From positions 3,720,001-3,784,000 of the forward strand of contig NZ_CP053085.1 of the NCBI RefSeq assembly GCF_013004105.1: a DNA stretch of 64,000 nucleotides, read 5' to 3'. Position 1 is the stretch's first letter; each line of letters starts with the position of its first letter. This document shows, piece by piece, positions 16,626 through 25,918 of the stretch. The position numbers were made by a program, and so were the translations under genes. This stretch comes from Gemmatimonas groenlandica (lineage in GTDB: Bacteria; Gemmatimonadota; Gemmatimonadetes; Gemmatimonadales; Gemmatimonadaceae). Under the pieces are notes generated by a model. The model was not told the DNA's origin and made no database searches. It saw only the letters and a list, made by a program, of their open reading frames with translations.

Positions 16626-17480
16626 CTACGGCGTGGCGGGCGCTGCCGGCGGCGGGGTCGCGCCATGCTCCGCCGCGCAGTCTTCACAAATCCCGTGCGT
16701 GACGTTCACGCGATGCGTGGTGAGATACGTCTCGATGCGCTGCCAGTAGCCGTCGTCGTTGCGGACGTTCTTACACCAGGCGCACAGCGGAAGCATGGAC
16801 GACAGTTGGACGACATCGTCCATCGCGGCGCGCAGCTCGCGATTGCTCTGCTCGAGAAAGGCGGCCAGTACGCTCACGAACAGCGCGACCATGAAGAGGC
16901 TGACTTCAAGGTCACCCATCAGCTGCACGAGTGGGCCAAGGCCTTCGCCCGGGCGTGCGGCTGATCGCGTGGCAAGCACGAGTCGCACCGCTTGAAACAC
17001 GCCGTGCGCTGCCAGGACCACCGCTGGGATCTGCATCACGGAACGATGCGCGCCGATTGGTCGTGACAGCACCCAGGCCGCCTGAAACGCGAGCGCTGCC
17101 CAGAGAATCGTGTTGCCGACCGATCGCCAATCTGAGAACTGCGGCGCGACCATGAAGCCAAACAAGAAGATCGTATGCAGCGCGAAGATGAGAACGGCGA
17201 TGCGCGTGGTAGTCGGGCGCTCCGCGGTGCGCTGCGCGGCGAAGATCAGCACCAGGTGACCGACGGTGACCATCAGCGTCGGCAGCATGCGGACGACGAC
17301 GTCGGGATACGCGGCGCGTAGCACGAAGAGCAGATCGGCGGCCGTGAGTGTCCAGGCCGCCACGATCCAATAACGCAACGCTCCAGCGCGCGCGCCGAGC
17401 CGCCAATATCGTCCCATCACACCGGCCAGAATGGCGCCAATGATCAGGTTGATGCTATAGACAATCATCGCGTCGTTCAT
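16626..17480 (-). CDS. Multi-pass membrane protein with C-terminal Cys4 (CxxC...CxxC) domain
   Basis: From ATG 17480 (MNDAMIVYS) the 284-residue product has about seven hydrophobic helices over residues 3-215, then a predicted coiled-coil helix (SNRELRAAMDDVVQLSSM) and the tail LCAWCKNVRNDDGYWQRIE...HGICEDC. This CxxC-KxxRDDxGYW-HGxCxDC tail is a motif I associate with the ends of PAS/GGDEF/receiver signalling proteins. Its role is unknown, possibly metal binding. The protein therefore looks like a membrane sensor input joined to that output module, without a kinase or cyclase domain. The in-frame ATG at 17522 adds 14 poorly conserved residues. Confidence 0.75.
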   Translation of the reverse strand: MNDAMIVYSINLIIGAILAGVMGRYWRLGARAGALRYWIVAAWTLTAADLLFVLRAAYPDVVVRMLPTLMVTVGHLVLIFAAQRTAERPTTTRIAVLIFALHTIFLFGFMVAPQFSDWRSVGNTILWAALAFQAAWVLSRPIGAHRSVMQIPAVVLAAHGVFQAVRLVLATRSAARPGEGLGPLVQLMGDLEVSLFMVALFVSVLAAFLEQSNRELRAAMDDVVQLSSMLPLCAWCKNVRNDDGYWQRIETYLTTHRVNVTHGICEDCAAEHGATPPPAAPATP

Positions 17481-17621
17481 ACGGCAGGCTCGGGACGGCG
17501 TCGCGCACGGCTGCCGACGCAACCGGTACTAGAGAGTATAGCACCCGGATGTCACGGGAGACCCACCGGCCGGCGTCGCTCAATCAGTCTGCGAATCGCA
17601 CCACGCGCCCCGTCATGTGCG

Positions 17622-19364
17622 TCAGCGTGCCGCTGCTTTCACGGCATGTTGCCACACGGCCCGGGCGCCGGTAGCGGGATCGACACCCGAGAGCAGCCGG
17701 CTCACCATGGTCGCGGTGTGCACGGTGACGTCACGACCGAGTGCGCCATGATAGTGCGCGGTGAACAGATCCGCGACGGCAGGCACGTCGAGCGCGGCGC
17801 TCGGGATTTCGAGTTCGCCGTCGATGGGTAACGGTAGCTGTGTCCAGGTGGCGGTGTGATCCACTGTGCGACGTATTGTGCCGTCGGTGAGGCGCGCGAA
17901 GGCCAGCTCACCCCCGGTCACGAACATGCGAGCCTTCGTGGCGCGAGGAATCGCCCATGCTTCGAGCGTACCATCGCTCCGCGGCACCGGTACGACCGAG
18001 AACGGCCGCTGGAGTTTCGCGAATGCCGGCGTGATCTCGCGTGTGACGTCGTTGACCAGCTTGGCTTCGAGTGCAACACGAGCGGTGTCGATCGTGCCGG
18101 TGTATCGCTCGCGCGCGCCGTCGAGTCGCACGGCGCTGAATCGCTGCACGGTGCGGAAGGCGGGGTCGATGTCGTACACGCCACCGACCGGAAGGCCGTC
18201 GCGTGTGCGCTCGCAGTAAATAAGGCGTGGCGCGGTCGCTGACGGTCCGAACCCACCCTCAGCGCGCAGGCGCGCGATGGCGCCCACGCACTGATACCAA
18301 AACACGATGGTGCGCGCACGACCGTCGGCGTCGGCGAAGGCGCCGCGAAATCCGGCCGGCAACGCATCGACCACGCGGGTTGTATACGCGACACCGTCGG
18401 GCGTGTCACCGGCGGCAATTTCACTTTCGACACGACGGGCCGCCACGTCGATGACGGCGATCTTTGCACCAGTACTCAACGACAGGAACGCGTGCGTACC
18501 ATCGGGCGTGAAGATGATGCCCTGCGGTCCCATGCCGGGAAGGGCGAGGCGCCCGAGTTCCCGGCGCGTGCGGCGATCCACGAAGCGTAGCTCTTCCTTC
18601 TTGAGATCGGGCACCAGGACCAGCGCATTGTCCGGCGAGAAGAGCACGCGATAAGGCCAGCCAAAGCCCTCGGCTGCGGTTGATACCTTCCCGCTGGCGG
18701 CATCGACCACGCTGAGCACCCCGGTCGCGTTGCTGCCCACCCAGACCTCGCGTCCATCGGGCGTCACGTTGATCGCCTCGGGCTGCGCAGGCACCATGAT
18801 GTTGCGCAGCGCGATGCCCTTCACGAGATCGAGTTCGGAGATCGAATTGCTGCCGATGTTTCCGGTCCACGCACGGGTGCCGCTCGCGGTGACGCCAACC
18901 ATGTGCGACCCGTTCTGCTGCGTGGCGATCGCCTGCACGATGTCACCAGTCGCGATGCGTACGATGAGGAGCTGCTTGTTGGTCTCCGACGTGACGGCCA
19001 CTAGCGAGTCGCCGGGGAGCAGCACGAGCCCGTGTGGTCGACGGTACTCGCCGAGGGTGATGGTGCGCGCCACGCGCAGCGCTGGCACGTCGATGACCGT
19101 GAGCGTGTTGCCGCCGGTTTGCGCGCCATAGTCGGACACCACGGCAACGCGCCCGTCGCGCGACATTACGACTTCGTGCGGGCCCGGCTGCGTGGGCAAG
19201 GTGGCAAGTACGCGGGCGCTCGCCACATCGATAATGGTCGCGGTGGCGGGTGTCTTGTTGGTGATGACCAACGTGCCGCTGGACGGAACGCCGCGTTCAC
19301 CCTGCGCATGCAGCGGAGCGGTAACGAGTGCCAACGCGGACAACAAATGCAATGCACGACGCAT
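17622..19364 (-). CDS. Secreted YVTN-type beta-propeller protein with C-terminal unknown domain
   Basis: From ATG 19364 the 580-residue protein has a signal peptide (RRALHLLSALALVTAPLHAQ), then blades of the YVTN/40-residue type over residues 30-340 (TLTVIDVPALRVARTITLG, SNSISELDLVKG, TGVLSVVDAASGKV, AKIAVIDVAARRV). The last 230 residues form a separate, beta-rich region that I do not recognise. Such proteins bind ligands at the periplasm or cell surface, and no enzyme signature is visible. An in-frame ATG at 19418 would add 18 residues. The frame is open further upstream, but the signal peptide argues against a longer form. Confidence 0.8.
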   Translation of the reverse strand: MRRALHLLSALALVTAPLHAQGERGVPSSGTLVITNKTPATATIIDVASARVLATLPTQPGPHEVVMSRDGRVAVVSDYGAQTGGNTLTVIDVPALRVARTITLGEYRRPHGLVLLPGDSLVAVTSETNKQLLIVRIATGDIVQAIATQQNGSHMVGVTASGTRAWTGNIGSNSISELDLVKGIALRNIMVPAQPEAINVTPDGREVWVGSNATGVLSVVDAASGKVSTAAEGFGWPYRVLFSPDNALVLVPDLKKEELRFVDRRTRRELGRLALPGMGPQGIIFTPDGTHAFLSLSTGAKIAVIDVAARRVESEIAAGDTPDGVAYTTRVVDALPAGFRGAFADADGRARTIVFWYQCVGAIARLRAEGGFGPSATAPRLIYCERTRDGLPVGGVYDIDPAFRTVQRFSAVRLDGARERYTGTIDTARVALEAKLVNDVTREITPAFAKLQRPFSVVPVPRSDGTLEAWAIPRATKARMFVTGGELAFARLTDGTIRRTVDHTATWTQLPLPIDGELEIPSAALDVPAVADLFTAHYHGALGRDVTVHTATMVSRLLSGVDPATGARAVWQHAVKAAAR

Positions 19365-19518
19365 GGGTCGGGAGCGGGAGGCAGGAGCAGGGAAGACGTG
19401 CGAACGCGTGTTAAACATCACCGACGACTCTGGCGGGATGTCACGGGGCCTCCGACAATAGAACGCGCCGATTGTCGGCGCGCTGTCCTGCCAAGAATTC
19501 CCCTCTTTGCCCAATCGA

Positions 19519-19659
19519 ATGACCGCCTGGATCGTTGCCGCGCTGTGCGGCGTCGTGTGCGTGTTGCTGACCGTTCGGCTGCATGCCGACCGGGCGCGCC
19601 GGAAGCAGCAAGGGCTGCTTGGTCCCTTCGGCCCGACGAGCGCCATCACAGCAAATTGA
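19519..19659 (+). CDS. Possible small membrane peptide (46 residues)
   Basis: A short frame encoding one hydrophobic helix (TAWIVAALCGVVCVLLTV) followed by an Arg/Lys-rich segment, ending in TGA. No convincing ribosome-binding site is visible. It may be the displaced 5' end of the decayed gene that follows, or chance. Low confidence. Confidence 0.25.
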   Translation: MTAWIVAALCGVVCVLLTVRLHADRARRKQQGLLGPFGPTSAITAN

Positions 19660-19885
19660 ATACGTCAAAGGGCCAAATGACACTGCTGAGGACACCAAAT
19701 TCTCGCTGAGTGAATCGGCGTTCGAGGAGTTCCTGTACTCCGGGACGCCCCACGCCGACCGCGTGCAGCAGCTGTACGGCGACAGCAAACAGTTCGACGA
19801 AGCACCCTTTCTGAGCTGCGCCGATCTGGTGTTTGTCGACGGATTCAACGCGCAGTCGTACGTGGAAAGCGACCCGGCCATGACG
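19650..19885 (+). pseudogene. Fragment of a class I SAM-dependent methyltransferase-like gene
   Basis: The translated stretch from about 19650 contains FLYSGTPHADRVQQLYGDSK and DLVFVDGFNAQSYVESD, which match the strand-4/strand-5 region of Methyltransf_24-type enzymes (RVxQLxGDS...DLVFIDGxHxYxYVxSD). There is no SAM-binding GxGxG motif before it and homology ends abruptly at a strong terminator hairpin. The segment is less GC-rich than its neighbours. The most likely reading is a truncated remnant, perhaps of transferred origin. A short, genuinely expressed protein cannot be excluded. Confidence 0.5.
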
Positions 19886-19921
19886 AAGGCGGGGGAGCGG
19901 CATCGGCCGCTCCCCCGCCTT
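19886..19921. terminator. Strong bidirectional hairpin terminator downstream of susD
   Basis: A perfect 15-bp inverted repeat (aaggcgggggagcgg / ccgctcccccgcctt) with a 6-base loop. It lies 28 bases past the end of the leftward susCD operon and probably ends that transcript. It also marks the abrupt end of the methyltransferase remnant on the other strand. Confidence 0.75.
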
Positions 19922-19948
19922 CCTAAGGTTGGTGCGATGTTCGGTGCC

Positions 19949-21175
19949 TTACTGCGCGCCGCTGACGTTCGGATTCGCGCCACGCTCTTCGAGGCTGATC
20001 GGGATGCAGGTGCTGCGTCCCTGCAGCGACGTATTCCGACCCTCGGCCAGCCAACGACGCAGGTCGAACAGACGACGACCTTCAAGCCAGAGCACGGCAC
20101 CGCGCTCACGCATCAGATGCGTGTACGCTTCGGTGACCGTGGTGGCGGCGAGCGGTGTGAGTGATGCCGCGGCGCGACCCTGATTGATGAACAGCATCGC
20201 ATTCGTGAGGTCGTTGGCCCGGAGTGCCGCCTCGGCACGAATGAGCAACATCTCGGTGCCCTTGGCCAGCGCCACCGGATCGCCAAGCGTGATGTACTTC
20301 CGCTGGCGGAAGAAGTTGGTGGTGCCGTCCTGACCTTTCGTGATCGTCGTGCCCGTCTTCACGGTGTCGTACAGCACGCGCGGATCGCGATCGGCAACCC
20401 AGACGGTATTCCACACCGTGACTTCACGGCGTGAGATGGTCTGCGTGGCGAGGTCCATGTTCTCGCGCGTGGTGTTCACGGAGAACACCGCGTTGTGGCG
20501 GAACGACACCGGAACCAGCGCCGCGTCGGCTGCCGCTTCCGTCCACTTGCCCTGATTCGCATAGACCTGCGCGCGACCGGCGAGCGCCGCGTTGGTGAGC
20601 GCCGTGTTGTTCAACGCACGGGCGATCGTGAGCGCACGCGTGAAGAGACTTTCGGCGCGCACGAAGTGCGTGCTGCTGGGCAGCGCGGGTCCGCCATCGA
20701 ACACGGCGTTGCACACGTTCTCGCCAAGGAACCGATTGGCGAAGCCGGCATACAGGTACGCGCGCGGCGTGTTGGCGTTCGTTTCGAAGGCGGTGCCGAG
20801 CACGGTCTTCATGCGCTCGAGTCCCACTTCCGCGACGTAGCGAGCGGTGTGCATACGCGCCCAATCGCCGTTCACGTCTTCCGGCGCAATGTCGCCAGCG
20901 GCGAACTTCCGCTCGGCGGCAAAGTTGCCGGAGTGGCGCAACTCGAGGCCCGCGAGTGAGCCGCGAGTGAGATAGTTACCGATGGCGTTCGAGAGATCGC
21001 CACCCATGCCGTTCACGAGTGCCGGGACGGCGCTGGCGTTGTTGAGATCGGAGTCGAGGAGCGGACCGGGGTTGGTGACCTTCAGGTCGCAACCACCGAG
21101 CAGCGCGGCGAGCGCGATTGACACGGCCGGTACGGCACGGCGGGCCATCGGAGAGAGTGCAGTCATAGTGGGCAT
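19949..21175 (-). CDS. SusD/RagB-family outer-membrane lipoprotein
   Basis: Surface lipoprotein that caps its TonB-dependent partner and captures substrate. The 408-residue product begins with a signal peptide and lipobox (LLGGC), followed by the SusD start DLKVTNPGPLLDSDLNN. TPR-like helices follow (YLYAGFANRFLGENVC, NTALTNAALAGRAQVYANQGKWTEAAADA), then the C-terminal RagB motif region (RGAVLWLEGRRLFDLRRW). ATG 21175 overlaps the stop of the upstream susC (TGATG), so translation is coupled. At about 400 residues it is shorter than typical Bacteroidota SusD (500-600). The substrate is unknown. Confidence 0.9.
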   Translation of the reverse strand: MPTMTALSPMARRAVPAVSIALAALLGGCDLKVTNPGPLLDSDLNNASAVPALVNGMGGDLSNAIGNYLTRGSLAGLELRHSGNFAAERKFAAGDIAPEDVNGDWARMHTARYVAEVGLERMKTVLGTAFETNANTPRAYLYAGFANRFLGENVCNAVFDGGPALPSSTHFVRAESLFTRALTIARALNNTALTNAALAGRAQVYANQGKWTEAAADAALVPVSFRHNAVFSVNTTRENMDLATQTISRREVTVWNTVWVADRDPRVLYDTVKTGTTITKGQDGTTNFFRQRKYITLGDPVALAKGTEMLLIRAEAALRANDLTNAMLFINQGRAAASLTPLAATTVTEAYTHLMRERGAVLWLEGRRLFDLRRWLAEGRNTSLQGRSTCIPISLEERGANPNVSGAQ

Positions 21176-24147
21176 CAGAAGCTCGTCCTCACGCTGAACA
21201 AGAACGTGCGATACGTCGAGAAGTTGTAGTAGTCGCGGCGCGAGAAGGTGCTGGTGCGCTGGTCGGCCGTTTCGGGGTCGGAGCCGGTGTACTTGGTGTT
21301 CACGAACAGATTCCGTCCGGCGAGCGACACCGTCATGTTGCGCGCACCGGGCGTGAAGCGCTTCGGCACGTCGTACGAAGCGGACACGCTGCGCAGCTTG
21401 AAGAAGTCGGCGCTCTCCACCCAGTAGCTGTAGTCGCGCTGCGCGGCCACGATTGAGCAGCGCATGCGATCCTTCGCGTTCACGCCGGCCAAGGCCGACG
21501 CATCGCCGGCGGCCGCGGCGCGGAGCGCCTTCTGGGCGGCGAAGCACGGCTGCCAGATGCCAAGGCCGGAGTTCTGGAATCCGGTGCCGTTGAGCAGGTG
21601 ACCACCCTTCTGGAACTCACCGACCGCATCGATGGTGAGATTCTTGAACAGCGTGAGCGTGATCGACGGGTTGATGATCTGATCGGGGAACGTCTGTCCG
21701 AGGAACTGATTGGTGTCGACGATCGCGGCACCGAACTCGTTCGGATTGCGGACCTTGAGGCCCACGTACGACGGCAGCGGCAGACCTTCCTGCACGTAGC
21801 TGCGCGACAGCGCGTCGATCGTGATGACGCGGCCGCCGAGGTCGACGGCTTCACCCTTCACGCGCGTGTACTGCAGGCGCGTCTCCAGGCGGGACCAGCT
21901 CGTGGGCTCGAACGACGCGGTGAGCTGCGCTTCGATACCGTTGTTCTTGATCGTTCCGACGTTCTCGGGCTGGTTTGTCGAAAAGCCCTGCGACGGCGGA
22001 TACGCGACGTTGATGATGGCGTCGGAGGTCTTCGCGTTGAAGTAGGTGAACACCGCACCGAGTCGACCGCCCCAGAAGCCCGCGTCGAAGCCCACTTCGC
22101 TTTCGCGCGTGCGCTCGGGGCCCAAGTTTGGATTGCCGAGCTGACCCGGTGTGAAGCCGGAGAGACCGCCTTCGGCGGCGATCGGGTTCCAGGTCCGCGA
22201 GGCATCGAACGCACCGGGCGCCTTGCCGGCTTCGCCGACGGCGGCGCGGAACTTGAACGTTTCGATGAGGTTCGACGGCCAGAACGATTCGTCCGACAGC
22301 ACGTACGACATGCTGAGCTTCGGGTACGTCTGGAGTCCGAAGCCCGTACCGAACGCCGAGTTGCCGTCGACGCGAGCGCCCGCCGTGACGAACAGGCGAT
22401 CGCGCCAGCCAATCATCTGCTGCGCGAAGAAGCCGGCATTGATGACGCGCTGCTGGTTCACATCAGTAATCTGACGGAGCGACGCCGAGATCAGCGTCGG
22501 GAGGCCCGGACCAGCGAAGTTGTCGCCCTGCAGATCCGTCGAATTGATGCGGCTGTCGAACAGCTGACCGCCCACCGATGACGTGCCCGAGAAGTTCTTG
22601 CTGTAGGTCTGCTTCCACGTGCTCGCGAGGTCGACCGTCATGAGCTGACGGTTCCAGAGCGTCTGGAAATACTGACCGGTCGGCGTGCGCGGATATCCGA
22701 ACGGATTGATCGTACGAAGATCGTTGTTGTTGTAGTCGATGCCGATCGACAGGCGGTTGGTGACGTTCGCCGTCGGCGTCCATGTGGCGGTGCCGCCAGT
22801 GATGAAGTGATCGCCGCCGATCGTGTTGGCCTTCGAAAAGATCGTGTCGTTGATGACGCACGTAATCGTCGTCGTGCTGCAGCCGGTACCCTTGAAGTTC
22901 GAGCCGGGACCACGCGACACGTTCAGCAGGAAGGCATCAGCGCTATTGCCTTCCGAGAGCATCGCGGTATTGCGGCGCTGCCAGGAGGTGTTGAGCGCCA
23001 GCGTGACGGTCTTCGACGGTGCGAAGCCGAGGTTTGCGCGCAGACCACCCGTCTTGTTGCTGCCGACGCGGAACACACCCGACTCGTTCTCCAGATTGCC
23101 GGAGATCGCGTAGTTGATGCCACTGCCCGAGCCACGCACACCGAGCGAGTAGCGACCCAGGTAGCCGTTCTGCAGCCACGAACCGCTTTCGGGGCAGGTG
23201 GCGTCTTCGAAGGCGACACCGAGTCCGTCGACCACGTTGGCGCCGCGGCACTCACGGAGGAACATGCGCGTCGGGTCGGAGCGCGGTCCGAAATCGCCCA
23301 TGCTGTTGATGCCGGCGCTGGCCTCGAGCGTCCACACGGCGGGGCCTTCACGACCGCGCTTGGTGAAAATCTGAATGACGCCACCCGATGCTTCAGTGCC
23401 GTAGAGCGTGGTCGCGGCAGGACCCTTCACGACTTCGATGCGCTCGATGTCGGCAGCGGCGATGTCGTTGAGCGGTGACACGGACTGGCGCGACGACACG
23501 CCGGTCGGCGAGTTGCCGTTGAAGATGCGGATACCGTCGACGTAGATCAGCGGACGGTTTCCCTGCGTCACCGAGTTCACGCCGCGCAAACGGATGTTGC
23601 CGCCAGCGCCCGGACCGCCGCCATTCGCCTGAATGGTGACGCCAGTGGTACGACCCTGCAGGATCTGCTGCGTGTTCGCCACGGCGCCGCGCTCGAAGTC
23701 GGCGCTGCTCACGGTGGTGATCGCGTTGCCGACTTCCTTCTTGCGCTCTTCACCAGTCGCGGTGACGACGACGCCGGCAAGGGAGACACTGCTCTTCACC
23801 AGCGTGAAGTCGATGGTGACGGTCGCACCCGCAGCAAGCGTGATCGGGCGCGACTGCAACTGATAGCCGATGCGACGCACCGTGATGGTGGCAGCACCCG
23901 ACGGGATGTTGGCGAGTGTGAAACGGCCGTCGTCGCCGGTGGAGCGTCCGAACTGCGTACCGGCGACAGTGACCTGCGCCGCGGCAACGGGCTGGCCGTT
24001 GTCGCCGTCGACTACGCGACCGACGATGGTACCAGTAGCTTGGGCAGCGAGCGGAGAGGCAGTAGCAATCGACAGCGCGAGCCCGAACATGGCTGCGGTG
24101 CCGCGCCGTCCTGCCAGCGCAGCGCGCCGAAGGATGGGAAGGAACAC
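21175..24147 (-). CDS. SusC/RagA-family TonB-dependent outer-membrane transporter
   Basis: TonB-powered importer of large nutrients. From GTG 24147, preceded by a GAGGA site 7 bases upstream, the product has 990 residues: a signal peptide ending PLAAQ, a carboxypeptidase-regulatory-like domain (GTIVGRVVDGDNGQPVAAA...), a plug domain with the RagA signature (LRGVNSVTQGNRPLIYVDG) and the family hallmark stretch QILQGRTTGV, then a 22-strand barrel ending in F. It forms an operon with susD. No glycoside hydrolases are nearby. The only adjacent enzyme is a divergent exported M24 peptidase, so peptides are a guess at the substrate. Confidence 0.92.
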   Translation of the reverse strand: MFLPILRRAALAGRRGTAAMFGLALSIATASPLAAQATGTIVGRVVDGDNGQPVAAAQVTVAGTQFGRSTGDDGRFTLANIPSGAATITVRRIGYQLQSRPITLAAGATVTIDFTLVKSSVSLAGVVVTATGEERKKEVGNAITTVSSADFERGAVANTQQILQGRTTGVTIQANGGGPGAGGNIRLRGVNSVTQGNRPLIYVDGIRIFNGNSPTGVSSRQSVSPLNDIAAADIERIEVVKGPAATTLYGTEASGGVIQIFTKRGREGPAVWTLEASAGINSMGDFGPRSDPTRMFLRECRGANVVDGLGVAFEDATCPESGSWLQNGYLGRYSLGVRGSGSGINYAISGNLENESGVFRVGSNKTGGLRANLGFAPSKTVTLALNTSWQRRNTAMLSEGNSADAFLLNVSRGPGSNFKGTGCSTTTITCVINDTIFSKANTIGGDHFITGGTATWTPTANVTNRLSIGIDYNNNDLRTINPFGYPRTPTGQYFQTLWNRQLMTVDLASTWKQTYSKNFSGTSSVGGQLFDSRINSTDLQGDNFAGPGLPTLISASLRQITDVNQQRVINAGFFAQQMIGWRDRLFVTAGARVDGNSAFGTGFGLQTYPKLSMSYVLSDESFWPSNLIETFKFRAAVGEAGKAPGAFDASRTWNPIAAEGGLSGFTPGQLGNPNLGPERTRESEVGFDAGFWGGRLGAVFTYFNAKTSDAIINVAYPPSQGFSTNQPENVGTIKNNGIEAQLTASFEPTSWSRLETRLQYTRVKGEAVDLGGRVITIDALSRSYVQEGLPLPSYVGLKVRNPNEFGAAIVDTNQFLGQTFPDQIINPSITLTLFKNLTIDAVGEFQKGGHLLNGTGFQNSGLGIWQPCFAAQKALRAAAAGDASALAGVNAKDRMRCSIVAAQRDYSYWVESADFFKLRSVSASYDVPKRFTPGARNMTVSLAGRNLFVNTKYTGSDPETADQRTSTFSRRDYYNFSTYRTFLFSVRTSF

Positions 24148-24292
24148 GGAATCCTCACGAGATGAAAAGCGGTGCGGACACGGGTGGAGGTGTCCGCCTT
24201 GAAAGGCGGTGGGGCTGCTGGACTCGACGTTGCATCGCACCAGCGGTATAAAGATAAGTGGACTTCACACCATCTCTACATCGAGGTACGGC

Positions 24293-25594
24293 ATGTCGAC
24301 GCGTCGTGGTTTTCTCGGTTCCACAGCGGCCATCATGGCCGGCGCTCTCGTGTCGGGGCCGGCCGCGGTCGAGGCACTCGAGTCGCCCGTCGTGACACAG
24401 CCGCCGACGGCGCTGCCGCCCGCCATACGCGCGTTGCGTCCGATGCGTGACGGCGTAGTGCCGATCTCGGTGTCGGAACGTCAGGGACGGCTCGAGAAGG
24501 CGCGGCAGCTCATGCGCGACCAAGGAGTCGCCGCGCTTATGCTGACCGGCGGTACGAGCATGGAGTACTTCACCGGTATCCGCTGGGGACTCAGTGAGCG
24601 ACTCCTGGCCGCCGTGATTCCCGTGCGCGGCGCGGCCTTCCTGATCACGCCCAAGTTCGAAGAAGAGCGGGCGATGGAGCAGGCGCATCTGGGGCCGCTC
24701 GGGCGCGACGCCGAGGTGATGGCTTGGGAGGAGCACGAGAATCCGTACGAGCTGCTGCGAAAAGGGCTCGCGTCCCGCGGCCTCTCGACGGCGACGATTG
24801 CCGCCGAGGAAACGGTGCGTTTCGTATTTGCCGATGGGGCCGCGCATGTGCCCGGCGTAACGGTGGTGAGTGGAACCCCGATCACCGCCGGCTGTCGCAT
24901 CGTCAAGGATGCGCATGAACTCGCGCTCATGCGTCACGCCAGTGCCGTGACGCTGGCCGCGTATGAAGCGGCGTACAAGTCGCTGAAAGAAGGCATGACC
25001 CAGGACGACTTCGCGCAGCTGGTCCAGCTCGCCCACCAACAGTTGGGCTACTCGGGGTCAGCGGGCGTGCAGGTCGGCAAATACTCGGCGCTACCGCACG
25101 GCAGTGCCACGCCGCAGGTGGTGCGTGAGGGGAGCATTCTGCTCATCGACGGCGGCTGCAAGGTGGAAGGCTACTCGTCTGACATTTCACGCACGTTCGT
25201 GCTCGGCAAGGCAACGCAGCGCATGAAAGACGTGTTCGAGATCGAGCATCGCGCGCAGAGTGCGGCGCTGGCGGCGGCGAAGCCGGGGGTGCCCTGCGAA
25301 GCGGTGGATGCGGCGGCGCGCAAGGTGATCGTCGATGCCGGCTTCGGCCCGGACTACACGTACTTCAGCCACCGTGTGGGTCACGGCATGGGCATGGACG
25401 GGCACGAGTGGCCGTATCTCGTGCGTGGCAATACGCTGCCACTGCGCCCCGGCATGGTGTTCTCGGACGAACCAGGCATCTACATCCCGGGCGAGTTCGG
25501 CATCCGGCTGGAAGACGACATGGTGATCACGGAGAACGGCGCCGAGCTGTTTACGCCGCAGTCGCCGAGCCTGGAGCAGCCGTTCGGGCGGTGA
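24293..25594 (+). CDS. Tat-exported M24-family aminopeptidase (Xaa-Pro peptidase-like)
   Basis: Predicted periplasmic metalloaminopeptidase or prolidase. From ATG 24293 it starts with a twin-arginine signal (STRRGFLGSTAAIMAGAL), so it is exported folded. A creatinase N-terminal domain covers about 60-190. The pita-bread catalytic domain has the metal ligands in order: LIDGGCKVEGYSSDISRTF (two Asp), HRVGHGMGMDGHE (His), SDEPGIYIPGEFGIRLEDD (two Glu). All five ligands are present. It is divergent from susC across a 145-base intergenic region and may process imported peptides. The genuine substrate class is unproven. Confidence 0.9.
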   Translation: MSTRRGFLGSTAAIMAGALVSGPAAVEALESPVVTQPPTALPPAIRALRPMRDGVVPISVSERQGRLEKARQLMRDQGVAALMLTGGTSMEYFTGIRWGLSERLLAAVIPVRGAAFLITPKFEEERAMEQAHLGPLGRDAEVMAWEEHENPYELLRKGLASRGLSTATIAAEETVRFVFADGAAHVPGVTVVSGTPITAGCRIVKDAHELALMRHASAVTLAAYEAAYKSLKEGMTQDDFAQLVQLAHQQLGYSGSAGVQVGKYSALPHGSATPQVVREGSILLIDGGCKVEGYSSDISRTFVLGKATQRMKDVFEIEHRAQSAALAAAKPGVPCEAVDAAARKVIVDAGFGPDYTYFSHRVGHGMGMDGHEWPYLVRGNTLPLRPGMVFSDEPGIYIPGEFGIRLEDDMVITENGAELFTPQSPSLEQPFGR

Positions 25595-25609
25595 TCCGCC
25601 CAGGGCTCG

Positions 25610-25912
25610 TCAGCCGCCGATCAGTACCGTCGGCGCGCCAAGAATGATTGCACCGCCGTGTGCGGTGTTATCGCCCAAGCGCGCGGCGGGAAGCTTGCCG
25701 AGCAACACCGTGGCTGAGCCCTTGGCGACCATGTCCGGTGGGCCCACGCATACACACATGCTGGTGGCGGTGGCGCTCGGCAACATGGCGATCAGCACGG
25801 TGGGACATCCCGGCTTCACGATGGGGCCTCCCACGTGCGGAATGGGCGGGACACCCGGCGTCACCATCGGGCAGAGATGCATATCGGTAATGCGAGCCGC
25901 TGGCATTCCCAT
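25610..25912 (-). CDS. PAAR-domain T6SS spike-tip protein
   Basis: Sharpens the VgrG trimer and can carry effectors. The 100-residue protein has the Pro-Ala-Ala-Arg start (GMPAARITD) and three repeats of the PAAR beta-helix, ending in a glycine-rich stretch (GAIILGAPTVLIGG). The conserved H and C residues in HLCPM and SMCVCVG could bind the tip metal ion. There is no C-terminal toxin extension, so this is a bare tip. It is the last gene of the leftward T6SS operon, 6 bases after the unknown gene upstream. Confidence 0.93.
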   Translation of the reverse strand: MGMPAARITDMHLCPMVTPGVPPIPHVGGPIVKPGCPTVLIAMLPSATATSMCVCVGPPDMVAKGSATVLLGKLPAARLGDNTAHGGAIILGAPTVLIGG

Positions 25913-25918
25913 GGTCGA

